Shown here one piece after another: positions 1 through 8,784 of a DNA stretch of 64,000 bases; positions within the stretch are counted from its first letter, which is position 1; every line of letters starts with the position of its first letter. The translations under genes and the position numbers were made by a program. The DNA lies in NCBI RefSeq assembly GCF_900115265.1, contig NZ_FOVU01000009.1:1-64000 (forward strand), read 5' to 3'. The notes below the pieces were generated by a model. That model had not been told where the DNA came from. It did no database searches and was given only the letters and a program-made list of their open reading frames with translations. The stretch is from Bradyrhizobium sp. Ghvi. GTDB taxonomy: Bacteria; Pseudomonadota; Alphaproteobacteria; Rhizobiales; Xanthobacteraceae.

Positions 1-261
1 GTCCTTCAGCCCGTGCAGCGTGAGATGTGGCGTCTGCCTGATCCGCTCCACGATGAACGCTCGATGCGGCTCCAGAACCGGCTTACGGTGACCGCCCATC
101 TTGCCCGGCGCCACCGACCCCGTCGCGCGATAGCGCTGCCGCCACTTCACGACGGACGACACAGCAACATCGAACCGGGCCGCCACAGCATGGCAACTCT
201 CGCCGGATTCCACCGCTTTCACGGCTCGTTCACGAAAATCATTCGAAAGAGGTCGGACCAT
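1..261 (-). CDS. IS630-family transposase, N-terminal part (cut by window edge)
   Basis: The reverse strand opens with MVRPLSNDFRERAV and runs 87 codons to base 1 without a stop, so the gene continues outside the window. It reads as the helix-turn-helix part of an IS630/Tc1-like transposase: a recognition helix region (HAVAARFDV, then VVKWRQRYRATGSVAPGKMGGH), followed by the linker that in this family leads to the DDE catalytic domain. The DDE residues lie outside the window, so activity cannot be judged. I could not place the terminal inverted repeat of the element in the bases that follow. Confidence 0.85.
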   Translation of the reverse strand, partial: MVRPLSNDFRERAVKAVESGESCHAVAARFDVAVSSVVKWRQRYRATGSVAPGKMGGHRKPVLEPHRAFIVERIRQTPHLTLHGLKD

Positions 262-624
262 CCGATGCTGGCCTCCGATCCAGCCAGCATCTTGAATCAC
301 AAACCGCCGCCCGACGGAATCCCTCCCGATTCAATCAATCGATGAACCGCTCTAGCTCGCCGCGCCCCGTAAAAACAGGGAGACGGCGCCGCACAGCGAC
401 GATCCAGCCTTGTTTTTCAGGGTGAATCGCGCTCCTCGTCCGGCAAAGAGGCCGGTCGTCGCTTGTCGAAACTATCGAATCAGCTTTAGCAAGGCTGCTT
501 GCGGGCCTTTGAAACAAGGCAAAAACCGCTGTCCGAGGCGCTTCCAGCTCGGGAAGCCGCTAAAATGCAGGGTTTTTTGCCACAGGGGCCAAAAAAGCCC
601 GTAAAATCGCGACAAAACTGTGCA
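262..624. other. Intergenic stretch with no supported gene
   Basis: About 360 bases between the transposase start and the HU leader. Short open frames exist on both strands, but none has a credible ribosome binding site or a recognisable protein. The part next to the transposase may hold the element's end. The distal part is more A/T-rich and probably contributes to the HU promoter. Confidence 0.4.
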
Positions 625-667
625 GAAGGCTATAGGCCTTCGCCGGTTGGTCTAATATGCAACCGGC
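625..667 (+). promoter_or_regulatory. Two adjacent hairpins in the HU upstream region
   Basis: Two back-to-back inverted repeats precede the HU gene by about 20 bases. The first has arms 625-630 and 636-641 (gaaggc/gccttc, loop tatag). The second has arms 642-649 and 660-667 (gccggttg/caaccggc), with an A/T-rich loop containing taatat. They may form a 5' UTR structure, or the loop may contain a -10 element. The arms are seen directly; the role is inference. Confidence 0.35.
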
Positions 668-687
668 AACGAATCAGAGGAGACACG

Positions 688-990
688 ATGCCAGCCCAAA
701 TGTCCAAATCGCAGTTGATCGAAAAGATTGCGACCGCCACCGAGCTTTCCAAGCGCGACGTCAAGAGCGTCATGGAGACGCTGACCGACGTCGGCCACAA
801 GGAGCTCAAGAAGAACGGCCTGTTCCTGGTGCCGGGCTTCGCCAAGTTCGTGGTCATCAAGAAGCCCGCGACCAAGGCGCGCAAGGGCACCAACCCGTTC
901 ACGGGTGAAGAGATGATGTTCAAGGCCAAGCCGGCCCGGAAGATCGTCCGCGCGCGCCCGGTCAAGGCCGCCAAGGACGCCGTGGCCTGA
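688..990 (+). CDS. HU-family DNA-binding protein
   Basis: A 100-residue basic histone-like protein that would bend and compact DNA in the nucleoid. The HU fold is clear: N-terminal helices (SKSQLIEKIATATELSKRDV), the GFAKFVV strand, then the DNA-binding arm with KGTNPFTGEEM and a Lys/Arg-rich end (KPARKIVRARPVKAAKDA). The arm is slightly different from Escherichia coli HU and is followed by a basic Ala/Lys tail typical of rhizobial HU paralogues. The start at 688 follows a GAGGAG ribosome binding site; a second Met at 700 is a weaker choice. It is monocistronic, with a terminator right after its stop. Confidence 0.93.
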   Translation: MPAQMSKSQLIEKIATATELSKRDVKSVMETLTDVGHKELKKNGLFLVPGFAKFVVIKKPATKARKGTNPFTGEEMMFKAKPARKIVRARPVKAAKDAVA

Positions 991-999
991 TAACGCAAA

Positions 1000-1029
1000 G
1001 GCTCCCTCAGCTAGGAGGGGGCCTTTTGT
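1000..1029 (+). terminator. Rho-independent terminator of the HU gene
   Basis: The arms 1000-1008 (ggctccctc) and 1015-1023 (gagggggcc) pair over nine bases with one wobble and a six-base loop, followed by TTTTGTTT. It sits ten bases after the HU stop. Confidence 0.8.
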
Positions 1030-1062
1030 TTGGGGCAGCCGCGAGGGCCTGAGACGGAGGGC

Positions 1063-1218
1063 TCAACCCTTGCGGCGCTTCACCCGGACCGGGATCGGCG
1101 CAAGCCGCGGCTCCGGCCCTGCGAGCGCATCGCGCACCCGATCGATGGCTCGATCGAGCAGCCGGCGCAGCCGCTGCGCCTTCCGCGATTTCCTCGCGTC
1201 TTCCAGCAGTTTCTTCAT
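1063..1218 (-). CDS. Small basic protein translationally coupled to lon
   Basis: A 51-residue protein starting MKKLLEDARKSRKAQRLRRL and ending VRVKRRKG, very rich in Arg and Lys, probably one or two amphipathic helices. Its ATG lies five bases after the lon stop, and its ribosome binding site (GGAG, eight bases upstream) is formed by the last codons of lon, so it would be made from the lon transcript. I do not recognise a family. The coupling and the clean start argue for a real gene; the composition could also fit a spurious frame. Confidence 0.5.
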   Translation of the reverse strand: MKKLLEDARKSRKAQRLRRLLDRAIDRVRDALAGPEPRLAPIPVRVKRRKG

Positions 1219-1223
1219 CGTAT

Positions 1224-3617
1224 TCACTCCGCCGCTTCGACCTTGGCTTCATCAGGCTCGAGCGCCGCGGCGATGGCCTCGTCGACGCGCTCCAGCCAGA
1301 TGAATTCGAGGTTGTCCCGCGCGCTCTTCGGGATCTCGTCGTAGTCCCGCTTGTTGCGCGCCGGCAGCATCACCCGCTTCAGTCCGGCGGCGGCCGCTGC
1401 CACCACCTTCTCCTTGATGCCGCCAACCGGCAGCACCAGGCCGCGCAGCGAGATCTCGCCGGTCATGGCCGTGTCGCTGCGCACCGTGCGATTGGTGAGC
1501 AATGACGTCAGCGCCGTGAACATCGCCACGCCCGCGCTCGGTCCGTCCTTCGGGGTCGCACCCGCGGGAACATGAACGTGGATGTCGCTCTTCTCGAACG
1601 CTTGCGGATCGATGCCGAGCTGCGAGGCCCTGCTCTTCACCAGTGTCATCGCCGCCTGGACGCTCTCGCGCATGACGTCGCCGAGCTGGCCGGTCAGGAT
1701 CATTCCGCCCTTGCCGGGCACCCGCGAGGCCTCGATGAACAGGATGTCGCCGCCGACCGGCGTCCAGGCAAGGCCCGTGGCGACGCCTGGAATGCTGGTG
1801 CGCTGTGCGATCTCGCCCTCGAAGCGCGGCTGGCCCAGCACGGTGGTGATGTCCTTCGTCGTCACCACGACCTTGGCAGCCGTGCCCTCGGCGACCTGCA
1901 CCGCGGCATGGCGGAACAGCTTGCCGATCTCGCGTTCCAGATTCCGCACGCCGGCTTCGCGGGTATAACCCTTGACGACCAGCTTCAGCGCCTCCGGCTC
2001 GATCTCGGCCTGCTCGGCGGTGAGGCCGTTGGCCTCGAGCTGCCGCCGCACCAGATAGCGCCGTGCGATCTCCAGCTTCTCGTCTTCGGTGTAGCCGGCC
2101 AGGCTGATCAGCTCCATGCGGTCCAGCAGCGGACCCGGGATCTGGTCCAGCATGTTGGCGGTCGCGATGAACACCACGCGCGAGAGGTCGAAGGGCACGC
2201 CCAGATAATTGTCCCGGAACGTCCCGTTCTGCTCGGGGTCGAGCACCTCCAGCATGGCGGCAGAGGGATCGCCCTGCACGCCACGGCCCATCTTGTCGAT
2301 CTCGTCCAGCATCATGACGCAGTTGCGGGCACCCGCCTTCTTGATGCCCTGGATGATGTTACCGGGCAGCGCGCCGATATAGGTGCGGCGGTGACCGCGG
2401 ATCTCGGCCTCGTCATGCACGCCGCCCAGGCTGACGCGCACGAAGGGGCGGCCCATCGCGCGTGCGATGGATTGGCCGAGCGAGGTCTTGCCGACGCCGG
2501 GCGGGCCGACGAAGCACAGGATCGGGGCCTTGCCCTGGGGCGCCAGCTTGCGCACGGCCAGATATTCGATGATTCGGCTCTTGATCTTCTCCAGGCCGAA
2601 ATGGTCGGCGTCGAGGATGGCGCGCGCCTCCTTGATGTCGATCGGTTTCTCCTCGGGCAGCGCCCAAGGCAGCTCGATCAGCCAGTCCAGATAGGTGCGG
2701 ACCATGCCGGCTTCGCCGGCGGCTTCCGGCATGCGCTCGTAGCGGCGCAGCTCCTTCTTGGCATGCGCGTCCGCTTCCGGCGGCATGTTGGCCTTGGCGA
2801 TGGCAGCGGTCAGTTCGGCGACCTCGGCGGCCTTGCCGTCGCCTTCGCCCAGCTGGCGCTGGATGGTTGCCATCTGCTCGCGCAGAATCGCCTCGCGCTG
2901 CCGCTCGTCGAAGCTGGCGCGGGTCTTCTGGCCGATTTCATTGCTGATGCGGAGCACCTCCAGCCGCTCGGCGAGGTGCTTCGACACCTTCTCGACGCGC
3001 AGAGCGAGGTCGATCGTTTCCAGCACCTCCTGCTTGTCCTGCGGCTTGATGTCCATGAACGAGGTCGCCAGATCCGCCAGCGCGCCGGGCGCGGTCGTGC
3101 TCTGGAACATCGCGATCAGCTCGGGCGGCGCCTGCGGCAGCAGCTCGATTGCCTCGATGGCCTGGCGTTGCAGGTTCAGGGCACGCGCCTCGATCTCGGG
3201 CGAATTCGTGGTGGGCTCGGGGATCTGCTGGATCCGCGCAGCCAGGAATGGCGTCCCCGGCAGGAAGTCGAGGATCCGCGCGCGCTGCACGCCCTGGCAG
3301 ACGATATGATGGGTGCCGTCGGGCGCGGTGATGTAGCGCACGATGTTGGTGATGGTTGCGACCCGATAGAGATCGTCCGGACCGGGCTCGTCGATCTCGG
3401 GGCTACGTTGCAGGACGATGCCGATCGGCCGCTGCTCGCGCAGCGCCTGCTGTGCCGCGGCGACCGACTTCGGCCGCGCGATCGCGATCGGCGCGATGGC
3501 GCCGGGAAACAGCACCATCTCCCGCACGGGGATGATGATCAATGCGTCTTCGGGAATCTTCACGTCGGAGCCGTTCTGGGTGTTGGGCTGTGCGGTATTC
3601 ATCTGTTCGGTGGCCAT
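1224..3617 (-). CDS. lon: ATP-dependent protease Lon
   Basis: A cytoplasmic AAA+ serine protease of 797 residues, normal Lon length. The N-terminal substrate-binding LAN domain (about 25-215) leads to a coiled helical region, then the ATPase with Walker A GPPGVGKT (371-378) and Walker B MMLDEIDK (435-442), and the C-terminal protease domain with the catalytic Ser in PKDGPSAG (Ser694) and Lys in GGIKEKVVAA (Lys737). It degrades misfolded and regulatory proteins. It lies eight bases downstream of an Hsp20 gene on the same strand, and a small basic protein follows, so chaperone and protease are probably co-expressed. Many rhizobia carry more than one Lon; this may be the stress-linked copy rather than the main one. 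Confidence 0.97.
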   Translation of the reverse strand: MATEQMNTAQPNTQNGSDVKIPEDALIIIPVREMVLFPGAIAPIAIARPKSVAAAQQALREQRPIGIVLQRSPEIDEPGPDDLYRVATITNIVRYITAPDGTHHIVCQGVQRARILDFLPGTPFLAARIQQIPEPTTNSPEIEARALNLQRQAIEAIELLPQAPPELIAMFQSTTAPGALADLATSFMDIKPQDKQEVLETIDLALRVEKVSKHLAERLEVLRISNEIGQKTRASFDERQREAILREQMATIQRQLGEGDGKAAEVAELTAAIAKANMPPEADAHAKKELRRYERMPEAAGEAGMVRTYLDWLIELPWALPEEKPIDIKEARAILDADHFGLEKIKSRIIEYLAVRKLAPQGKAPILCFVGPPGVGKTSLGQSIARAMGRPFVRVSLGGVHDEAEIRGHRRTYIGALPGNIIQGIKKAGARNCVMMLDEIDKMGRGVQGDPSAAMLEVLDPEQNGTFRDNYLGVPFDLSRVVFIATANMLDQIPGPLLDRMELISLAGYTEDEKLEIARRYLVRRQLEANGLTAEQAEIEPEALKLVVKGYTREAGVRNLEREIGKLFRHAAVQVAEGTAAKVVVTTKDITTVLGQPRFEGEIAQRTSIPGVATGLAWTPVGGDILFIEASRVPGKGGMILTGQLGDVMRESVQAAMTLVKSRASQLGIDPQAFEKSDIHVHVPAGATPKDGPSAGVAMFTALTSLLTNRTVRSDTAMTGEISLRGLVLPVGGIKEKVVAAAAAGLKRVMLPARNKRDYDEIPKSARDNLEFIWLERVDEAIAAALEPDEAKVEAAE

Positions 3618-3625
3618 GATCGACC

Positions 3626-4009
3626 TCAGGATTTGGCGAGGCGCAGTGCGACGCAGCCGTCCATCACGAAACGGCTGATGGCGTAGCGGCCAAGAGGCAG
3701 CGCGATGCGCCGCTCGAAGCGGCCCTGCGGTAGCTCGAGCCGGTGGATCCGGGCGTTGCGAAGCTCCGGCGGCAATGTCCGCTGGCCGGAGATGATAAGC
3801 ACGCCGTCATGGATCACCGTCTCGACATTGTCCGGATTGACGCCGGGAAGCGCGACCAGGATCAGGAGCTCATGCTCGGTCTCGAGCACGTCGATCGGCG
3901 GCTCCCAGCAGGCTTCCTGGCGACCGAACTGCTGGCGCATCCGTTCGCCGCGGGTCAGCTGGTCCAGGGCCTCGGACAGCATCCAGTCGAAGGGATTTTT
4001 GGGTTGCAT
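3626..4009 (-). CDS. Hsp20/alpha-crystallin small heat-shock protein
   Basis: A 127-residue holdase-type chaperone. After an N-terminal arm (MQPKNPFDWMLSEALDQLTRGERM) comes the alpha-crystallin beta-sandwich with ELLILVALPGVNPDNVETVI, the DGVLIISGQR strand and RFERRIALPLG. The usual C-terminal I-x-I anchor is not obvious; the chain ends CVALRLAKS. The start at 4009 is chosen because the preceding codons have no similarity to the family. It is the first gene of a probable hsp20-lon-small-protein operon. Confidence 0.9.
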   Translation of the reverse strand: MQPKNPFDWMLSEALDQLTRGERMRQQFGRQEACWEPPIDVLETEHELLILVALPGVNPDNVETVIHDGVLIISGQRTLPPELRNARIHRLELPQGRFERRIALPLGRYAISRFVMDGCVALRLAKS

Positions 4010-4138
4010 GGCTAAACTCGGGGAAGGCGCTGCGGTTGGAAAACGGGGATATGGGGATGGTTCCCGCAAATTCCAGCATCGCGCGTTTGCAGCATGCCTG
4101 GCCCCCGAAGGCGAGTAGCCCCTTGCATTCAGACGCAG

Positions 4139-4167
4139 CGACGCCGCGGAGATGTTCCGCGGCGTCG
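4139..4167. terminator. Strong GC hairpin between yciF-like gene and hsp20
   Basis: A perfect 12-bp inverted repeat, 4139-4150 with 4156-4167, and a five-base loop. It is 28 bases after the stop of the reverse-strand ferritin-fold gene. There is no T-tract, so it may be a terminator of the type common in GC-rich genomes or an RNA-stabilising stem. Confidence 0.55.
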
Positions 4168-4194
4168 AGGCAGCGGTTGGGCGGGACGCCGCAA

Positions 4195-4764
4195 TCAAGC
4201 GGCGGCGCGGTACTCCTCTTCCGCTTCGAGGTTGATAACCGAGGTAGCAAGTTCGGTCAGCGTGTGATCGGTCGCCTCTTCCTCTTCGAGGGTTTCCTGA
4301 AGCAGCCTTGCCGCGTCCTGCATGCCGAGCTCCTCGGCCCAGGTGCGCAGCGTGCCGTAACGGGAAATCTCGTAGTGCTCGACGGCTTGCGCCGCGGCGA
4401 GCAGGCCGGCGTCGAGGGCAGGGGCGTTCTTGAAGTCCTTCATGATCTCGGCGCCCTCGTCGGTGATGCCATTGATCGCCTCGCACGGCTTGCCGCGTGC
4501 CGGCTTGCCCAGCATCTTGAAGACCTGATCGAGACGTTTGACCTGGCCCTGCGTCTCGCGCAGATGCTTGTTGAAGGCGGCCGCGAGATCCTTCGAATGC
4601 GCGGCCTTGGCCATCTTGGGCAAGGTCTTGATGATCTTGTTCTCCGCGAAATAGATGTCCTTCAGCGTTTCCAGAAACAGGTCGCTCAGCATCTTGGGCG
4701 CCTGACGCGGGCGGCGCGATGCTGTCCTTTTCTTCGGGGCGCGTTTCTTTGCTTGCTTGGCCAT
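4195..4764 (-). CDS. YciE/YciF-type ferritin-like protein (DUF892)
   Basis: A 189-residue protein with a Lys/Arg-rich N-terminal tail (first about 22 residues) and a four-helix ferritin-like bundle of the DUF892 family. Candidate di-iron ligands are in YFAENKI, HLRETQG, AVEHYEI and EEEATDH. Family members are linked to stress and stationary phase; the exact reaction is unknown. The basic tail suggests nucleic-acid or membrane association and is a common Bradyrhizobium variant. It is divergent from the MarC gene, with a 150-base promoter region between. Confidence 0.9.
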   Translation of the reverse strand: MAKQAKKRAPKKRTASRRPRQAPKMLSDLFLETLKDIYFAENKIIKTLPKMAKAAHSKDLAAAFNKHLRETQGQVKRLDQVFKMLGKPARGKPCEAINGITDEGAEIMKDFKNAPALDAGLLAAAQAVEHYEISRYGTLRTWAEELGMQDAARLLQETLEEEEATDHTLTELATSVINLEAEEEYRAAA

Positions 4765-4914
4765 AAATCCTCCTCATGAGGCGACACGGGAAGGCATGCC
4801 CTTCCTCAATCCTCACGCGATCAAGAGCCGGGACGAGCAAATGTTCCTCGCGAACCGCCGCGCGGGCCGCTATGGCTGGCCGCCAGAGCCACACTCGCCT
4901 GAGACGCCTGACCC

Positions 4915-5541
4915 ATGCTCGACTTCGCCCTATCCGCCTTTGTCACGCTGTTGCTGGTGGTCGATCCCGTCGGCCTGGCGCCGGCGTTTCTGGCCGCGAC
5001 CGGGGGCATGCCGGACAAGATCAAACGGGCCGTCGTTCTGCGGGCGCCGTTCATCGCGGCCTCGATCCTGGTCGTGATCGCGCTGGTCGGAAACTGGCTA
5101 TTGCGACAGCTCGGGATCGGCATCCCCGCCTTCCAGATCGCAGGCGGGCTGCTGTTGTTCGGCGTGTCCTACCAGATGATCTTCGGTGACCGTCCGCATC
5201 GCGAGGCGCGGGAGGCCGACAAGGCGACCGCGGAGCATGCCTCCGACGTCGCCGTGTTTCCGCTCGCCATCCCCATGATGGCCGGTCCCGGGGCGATCGC
5301 GACCACGCTGTTGCTGGCCGGCGATGCCGGCTACGGGCCCAGGCTCGCCATCATCATCGCGGTGGTCCTCTCCGTCTGCCTGCTTTGCATGCTCTGCTTC
5401 GTTTCGGCGCACCTGATCGCGCGGACGCTGGGGCGAACCGGCAATGCCGTGCTCTCGCGCGTGCTCGGCATGCTGCTCGCGGCCTATTCGGTGCAGTTCG
5501 TGATCAACGGGATCGCGGCCGTCCGTGCCAACCTGTCCTAA
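4915..5541 (+). CDS. MarC-family integral membrane protein
   Basis: A 208-residue protein with six hydrophobic helices, an acidic-basic loop in the middle (about 84-104) and the family signature around VDPVGLAPAFLA near the N-terminus and PLAIPMMAGPGAIAT in the second half. MarC/UPF0056 proteins sit in the inner membrane; a transport role is assumed, but the substrate is not established. No partner gene overlaps it. Confidence 0.92.
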   Translation: MLDFALSAFVTLLLVVDPVGLAPAFLAATGGMPDKIKRAVVLRAPFIAASILVVIALVGNWLLRQLGIGIPAFQIAGGLLLFGVSYQMIFGDRPHREAREADKATAEHASDVAVFPLAIPMMAGPGAIATTLLLAGDAGYGPRLAIIIAVVLSVCLLCMLCFVSAHLIARTLGRTGNAVLSRVLGMLLAAYSVQFVINGIAAVRANLS

Positions 5542-5712
5542 GGCTGTGACGAACTTTTAATTCATTGATTTTACACTCGATTTCGCAATGCAATGGGGGT
5601 GCAGGCAAGGTCGTGCCCGAACCGGTCCGCTTTCGCTTGCGCTGCCATATTGCTTTGACGTACTTCCCCTCTGACGAGCGCCCATCGCGAAGAAGGTGGA
5701 GACGAGATCGAG

Positions 5713-6366
5713 ATGTCGATGACAGCGGACGAGCTCGCAAAGAGACAGGCCATCATCGACGCCTGCCGTCGGATGAACGCGCTCGGCATCAACCAGGGGA
5801 CATCAGGCAATATCAGCGTGCGTTTTGGCAATGGGCTGCTGATCACGCCCACCAGCGTGCCCTATGACGCCATGACGCCGGCCCAGATCGTCTTTATGGC
5901 GCTGGATGGCTCCCATGCCCCCGACCAGAAACCATCGAGCGAGTGGCGCTTCCATCTGGACATCCTGAAGGCGCGCGCCGACGTCAATGCCGTTGTGCAC
6001 GCCCATCCGGCCTATTGCACCATGCTGGCGATCATGGGCATGGAAATCCCGCCAGTGCACTACATGATTGCAGCCGCCGGCGGCGACAACATCCGTTGCG
6101 CGCCCTATGCCACATTCGGGACGGCGGAACTGTCCGAGCATGCGGTGCGCGCGCTGGAGGGGCGGCTCGCCTGCCTGCTTGACCATCACGGCATGATCGC
6201 GGTCGGCAAGACGCTCGACAAGGCGATGTGGCTGGCCGTCGAGGTCGAGACGCTGGCGCGGCAATATCACGGCTGTCTCCAGATCGGCAAACCGCCACTG
6301 CTCTCCAGCGCCGAGATCGAACGGGTTCGTCAGCGCATGGCCGGCTACGGCATGTCTGAAGGGTAG
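5713..6366 (+). CDS. Class II aldolase/adducin-family protein (fuculose-phosphate-aldolase-like)
   Basis: A 217-residue zinc-dependent aldolase. Visible signatures are the phosphate-loop region NQGTSGNISVR (27-37), the acid Glu in PSSEWRFH (Glu77), zinc ligands in VVHAHPAYCT (His96 and His98) and a third His in LLDHHGM (about 158). Such enzymes cleave sugar phosphates or decarboxylate related substrates; the substrate cannot be told from sequence. The start at 5713 follows GAAGGTGGAGACGAGATCGAG; a Met two codons later is possible. The ClC gene begins 12 bases after the stop, so the two are probably co-transcribed. Confidence 0.92.
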   Translation: MSMTADELAKRQAIIDACRRMNALGINQGTSGNISVRFGNGLLITPTSVPYDAMTPAQIVFMALDGSHAPDQKPSSEWRFHLDILKARADVNAVVHAHPAYCTMLAIMGMEIPPVHYMIAAAGGDNIRCAPYATFGTAELSEHAVRALEGRLACLLDHHGMIAVGKTLDKAMWLAVEVETLARQYHGCLQIGKPPLLSSAEIERVRQRMAGYGMSEG

Positions 6367-6378
6367 GGCTGGCAGACG

Positions 6379-8166
6379 GTGTTCGCGCGGATCAGATATT
6401 TCGTCGACGGCAAGGGGACCAGCCGGACCATGGTGCGGCTGCGCGCGCTGTTGCGCAGCAACGAATTCTACCTGATCCCGCTCGCGCTCGTGATCGGCAC
6501 GCTGGCCGGCGCGATCGTGACGCTGATGGCCGAGATCGCGCAGATCGCCCATGTCGTGATCTACGGCATTCCCATCGACGTACGTCTCTCGGCCAACACC
6601 TATATCAGTCCGTGGGCGGCGATGATCGCGCCCGCGCTGGGCGGCCTCTCGCTTGGCGTCATGGAATGGTGGCGGCGGCGGCTGAAGATCTCGAGCGCCG
6701 TCGACCCGATCGAGGCCAACGCGCTGCGCGGCGGCAATCTGTCGATGCGCGACAGCGTGGTGGTGTCGAGCCAGACGCTGATCTCGAATGGCTGCGGGGC
6801 CTCGGTCGGTCTCGAGGCCGGCTATACCCAGATCGGCTCCGGCATCGCCTCGCTGCTCGGAAAATTCTTCAATCTTCGCCGCAACGACCTCCGCCTGGTC
6901 GTCGGCTGCGGCGCTGCGGCGGCGATTGCGGCGGCCTTCGGCGCGCCGATCACCGGTGCATTCTATGCCTGCGAGCTGATCGTCGGCGTCTATGCGGTCG
7001 GCAGTGCCGCGCCGATCCTGGCGGCCTCGCTGGCTGGCGCGCTCACAGCGCAATGGCTCGGCGGCGCGCCTTACTCGCTCGAAATCCCCAAGGTCAGCGC
7101 CGTCGGCGTCGAGCAATATCTGGCGCTGATCGGGCTGGCTCTCGTCACCAGCGGCGTCGGTATCGCGGTGATGCGCTCGTCCTCGATGTTCGAGCGGCTG
7201 TTCAAATGGCTGCCGGTGTGGCTGCGCCCGGTGATCGGCGGCCTCATCGTCGGCAGCTTCGCCCTCGTCACGCCGCAGGTGCTCGCGGCCGGCCACGGCG
7301 CCATGGTGCTCGATCTCTTCCACGACATGACGATCGGCCTGGTCGCGATCATCATCGCGCTGAAGGTGACGGCGTGCTTGATCTCGCTGGCCTCCGGCTT
7401 TCGCGGCGGGCTGTTCTTCGCCTCGCTGTTCGTCGGCAGCCTGATCGGAAAGTTCTTCTCGGCGGTGCTGCTCTTGATCAGCCCGAGCTTTGCGATCGAT
7501 CCGCTGGTGGCGATGTTGACCGGCATGGCGACGCTGGGCGTCGCCATCGTCGGCGGTCCTCTGACCATGTCGTTCCTCGTTCTCGAGATGACCCGCAATG
7601 TCGACGTTACCGCCGTGGTGCTGGCCGGCTGCATCGTCACCTCGATCTGCGTCCGCTTCATGTTCGGTCATTCCTTCTCGACCTGGCGCCTGCATCTGCG
7701 CGGCGAGACCATCCGCAGCGCCAACGACGTCGGCTGGCTGCGCAACCTCACCGTCGAGCGGCTGATGCGCTCCGACGTCGGCAAGGTGCCGTCGACCACG
7801 ACCATCGCCGCCACGCGGCGGGAATTCGCGCTGGGATCGCGGCCCGGCATCGTCATTGTCAACAATGCTGACGAATATGTCGGCCTCGTCCTGCTGCCCG
7901 ATCTATTCTCCAGCGACCTCGACACCATTGCCGACGACATCCAGGTCATCGAGCTTGCGCGCCTGACCGAGATCGTGCTGATCCCGGAAATGAACGTGAA
8001 GAGCGCGATGGCGGTGTTCGACGAGGCCGAGGCCGAAATGCTGGCGGTGGTCGATTCCACCGACAGCCGCAAGGTGGTCGGCTTCCTGACCGAGACTTTT
8101 GCCCGCCGCCGCTACGTCGAGGAAATCGACAAGGCCACGCGCGGCGTGCTGGGCGCGTTGTCGTAA
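6379..8166 (+). CDS. ClC-family chloride channel/antiporter with C-terminal CBS-like region
   Basis: A 595-residue membrane protein. About ten to twelve hydrophobic segments span residues 30-450. The anion-filter region reads GCGASVGLEAG, keeping the gating glutamate (Glu146, equivalent to Glu148 of the E. coli transporter), so proton-coupled exchange is plausible; the usual GREGP is changed to GLEAG. The soluble end (about 455-595) resembles a CBS pair, which in this family senses nucleotides. The start is a GTG 12 bases after the aldolase stop. Chloride/proton exchange is family knowledge, not tested here. Confidence 0.92.
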   Translation: MFARIRYFVDGKGTSRTMVRLRALLRSNEFYLIPLALVIGTLAGAIVTLMAEIAQIAHVVIYGIPIDVRLSANTYISPWAAMIAPALGGLSLGVMEWWRRRLKISSAVDPIEANALRGGNLSMRDSVVVSSQTLISNGCGASVGLEAGYTQIGSGIASLLGKFFNLRRNDLRLVVGCGAAAAIAAAFGAPITGAFYACELIVGVYAVGSAAPILAASLAGALTAQWLGGAPYSLEIPKVSAVGVEQYLALIGLALVTSGVGIAVMRSSSMFERLFKWLPVWLRPVIGGLIVGSFALVTPQVLAAGHGAMVLDLFHDMTIGLVAIIIALKVTACLISLASGFRGGLFFASLFVGSLIGKFFSAVLLLISPSFAIDPLVAMLTGMATLGVAIVGGPLTMSFLVLEMTRNVDVTAVVLAGCIVTSICVRFMFGHSFSTWRLHLRGETIRSANDVGWLRNLTVERLMRSDVGKVPSTTTIAATRREFALGSRPGIVIVNNADEYVGLVLLPDLFSSDLDTIADDIQVIELARLTEIVLIPEMNVKSAMAVFDEAEAEMLAVVDSTDSRKVVGFLTETFARRRYVEEIDKATRGVLGALS

Positions 8167-8239
8167 GCCGAACCCTCCCTCGAGCGATGAATGATCATGG
8201 AAGCCGGACGGCGCGCGTCATTGCCGCCGTCCACGCCTT

Positions 8240-8497
8240 TTATCGGGCTGGTTGGGGAGGGGCCGCAACGAGGCAGGTCACGATCCGGCGGACCAGTGGC
8301 AGCACCATCAGCAGCGTCGGAAAGGCAACGAGCCAGGACAGCCCCCAGGCGCCCGGCCAGGTCATAACGAAGGCCGGCGTTGCGCCGAGGCTTCGCAACG
8401 TGGAAATGAGCGACACCACGGCGGTCATGAGGACGGACAGCACGAATGGCATCACGATCGGCGCATAGCGCGCCGGCAGTTTGCGAACCGCAATCAT
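8240..8497 (-). CDS. DUF2798 small membrane protein
   Basis: An 85-residue protein with two hydrophobic helices (about 12-32 and 48-78) and the DUF2798 pattern: PARYAPIVMPFVLSVLM, a TLRSLG turn, then WPGAWGLSWLVAFPTLL and PLVRRIV. Function is unknown for the family. It converges with the ClC gene and is 73 bases from it. Confidence 0.85.
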   Translation of the reverse strand: MIAVRKLPARYAPIVMPFVLSVLMTAVVSLISTLRSLGATPAFVMTWPGAWGLSWLVAFPTLLMVLPLVRRIVTCLVAAPPQPAR

Positions 8498-8784
8498 CTG
8501 GTTTCTTTCGAGGAAAAGACGCGTCAGTCACGGTGAACCCAAGGTGGCATCGATCCCGACGGCGTCGGTTGATGCGTTGGTTCACGTAAACGCTTACGGC
8601 GGCCGGAAAGGCGACGCGGTTGTTCATTAACCGCTCAGGTTGAATGGATCAAGCTGGATCTGACGGATCGGCTTACAATCGTTCAAAGCGCGGCAGATTG
8701 CCGCGATCAGGCAACCATTTCAGTGCTTTGCGCATTATGCGTTGTTTCCCTATCTCTTCTTTGGCGAGAGCAGAGGACGGTAAG

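Noticed and set aside
1572..3686. A 704-codon open frame on the + strand opposite lon
   Set aside because: It mirrors lon codons in a GC-rich gene, is low-complexity in His/Leu/Asp/Gly, has no start signal and no domain.
5803..7695. A 630-codon frame opposite the aldolase and ClC genes
   Set aside because: Its Asp/His/Arg/Gln-rich composition is typical of antisense frames in high-GC DNA. The opposite strand has clear families.
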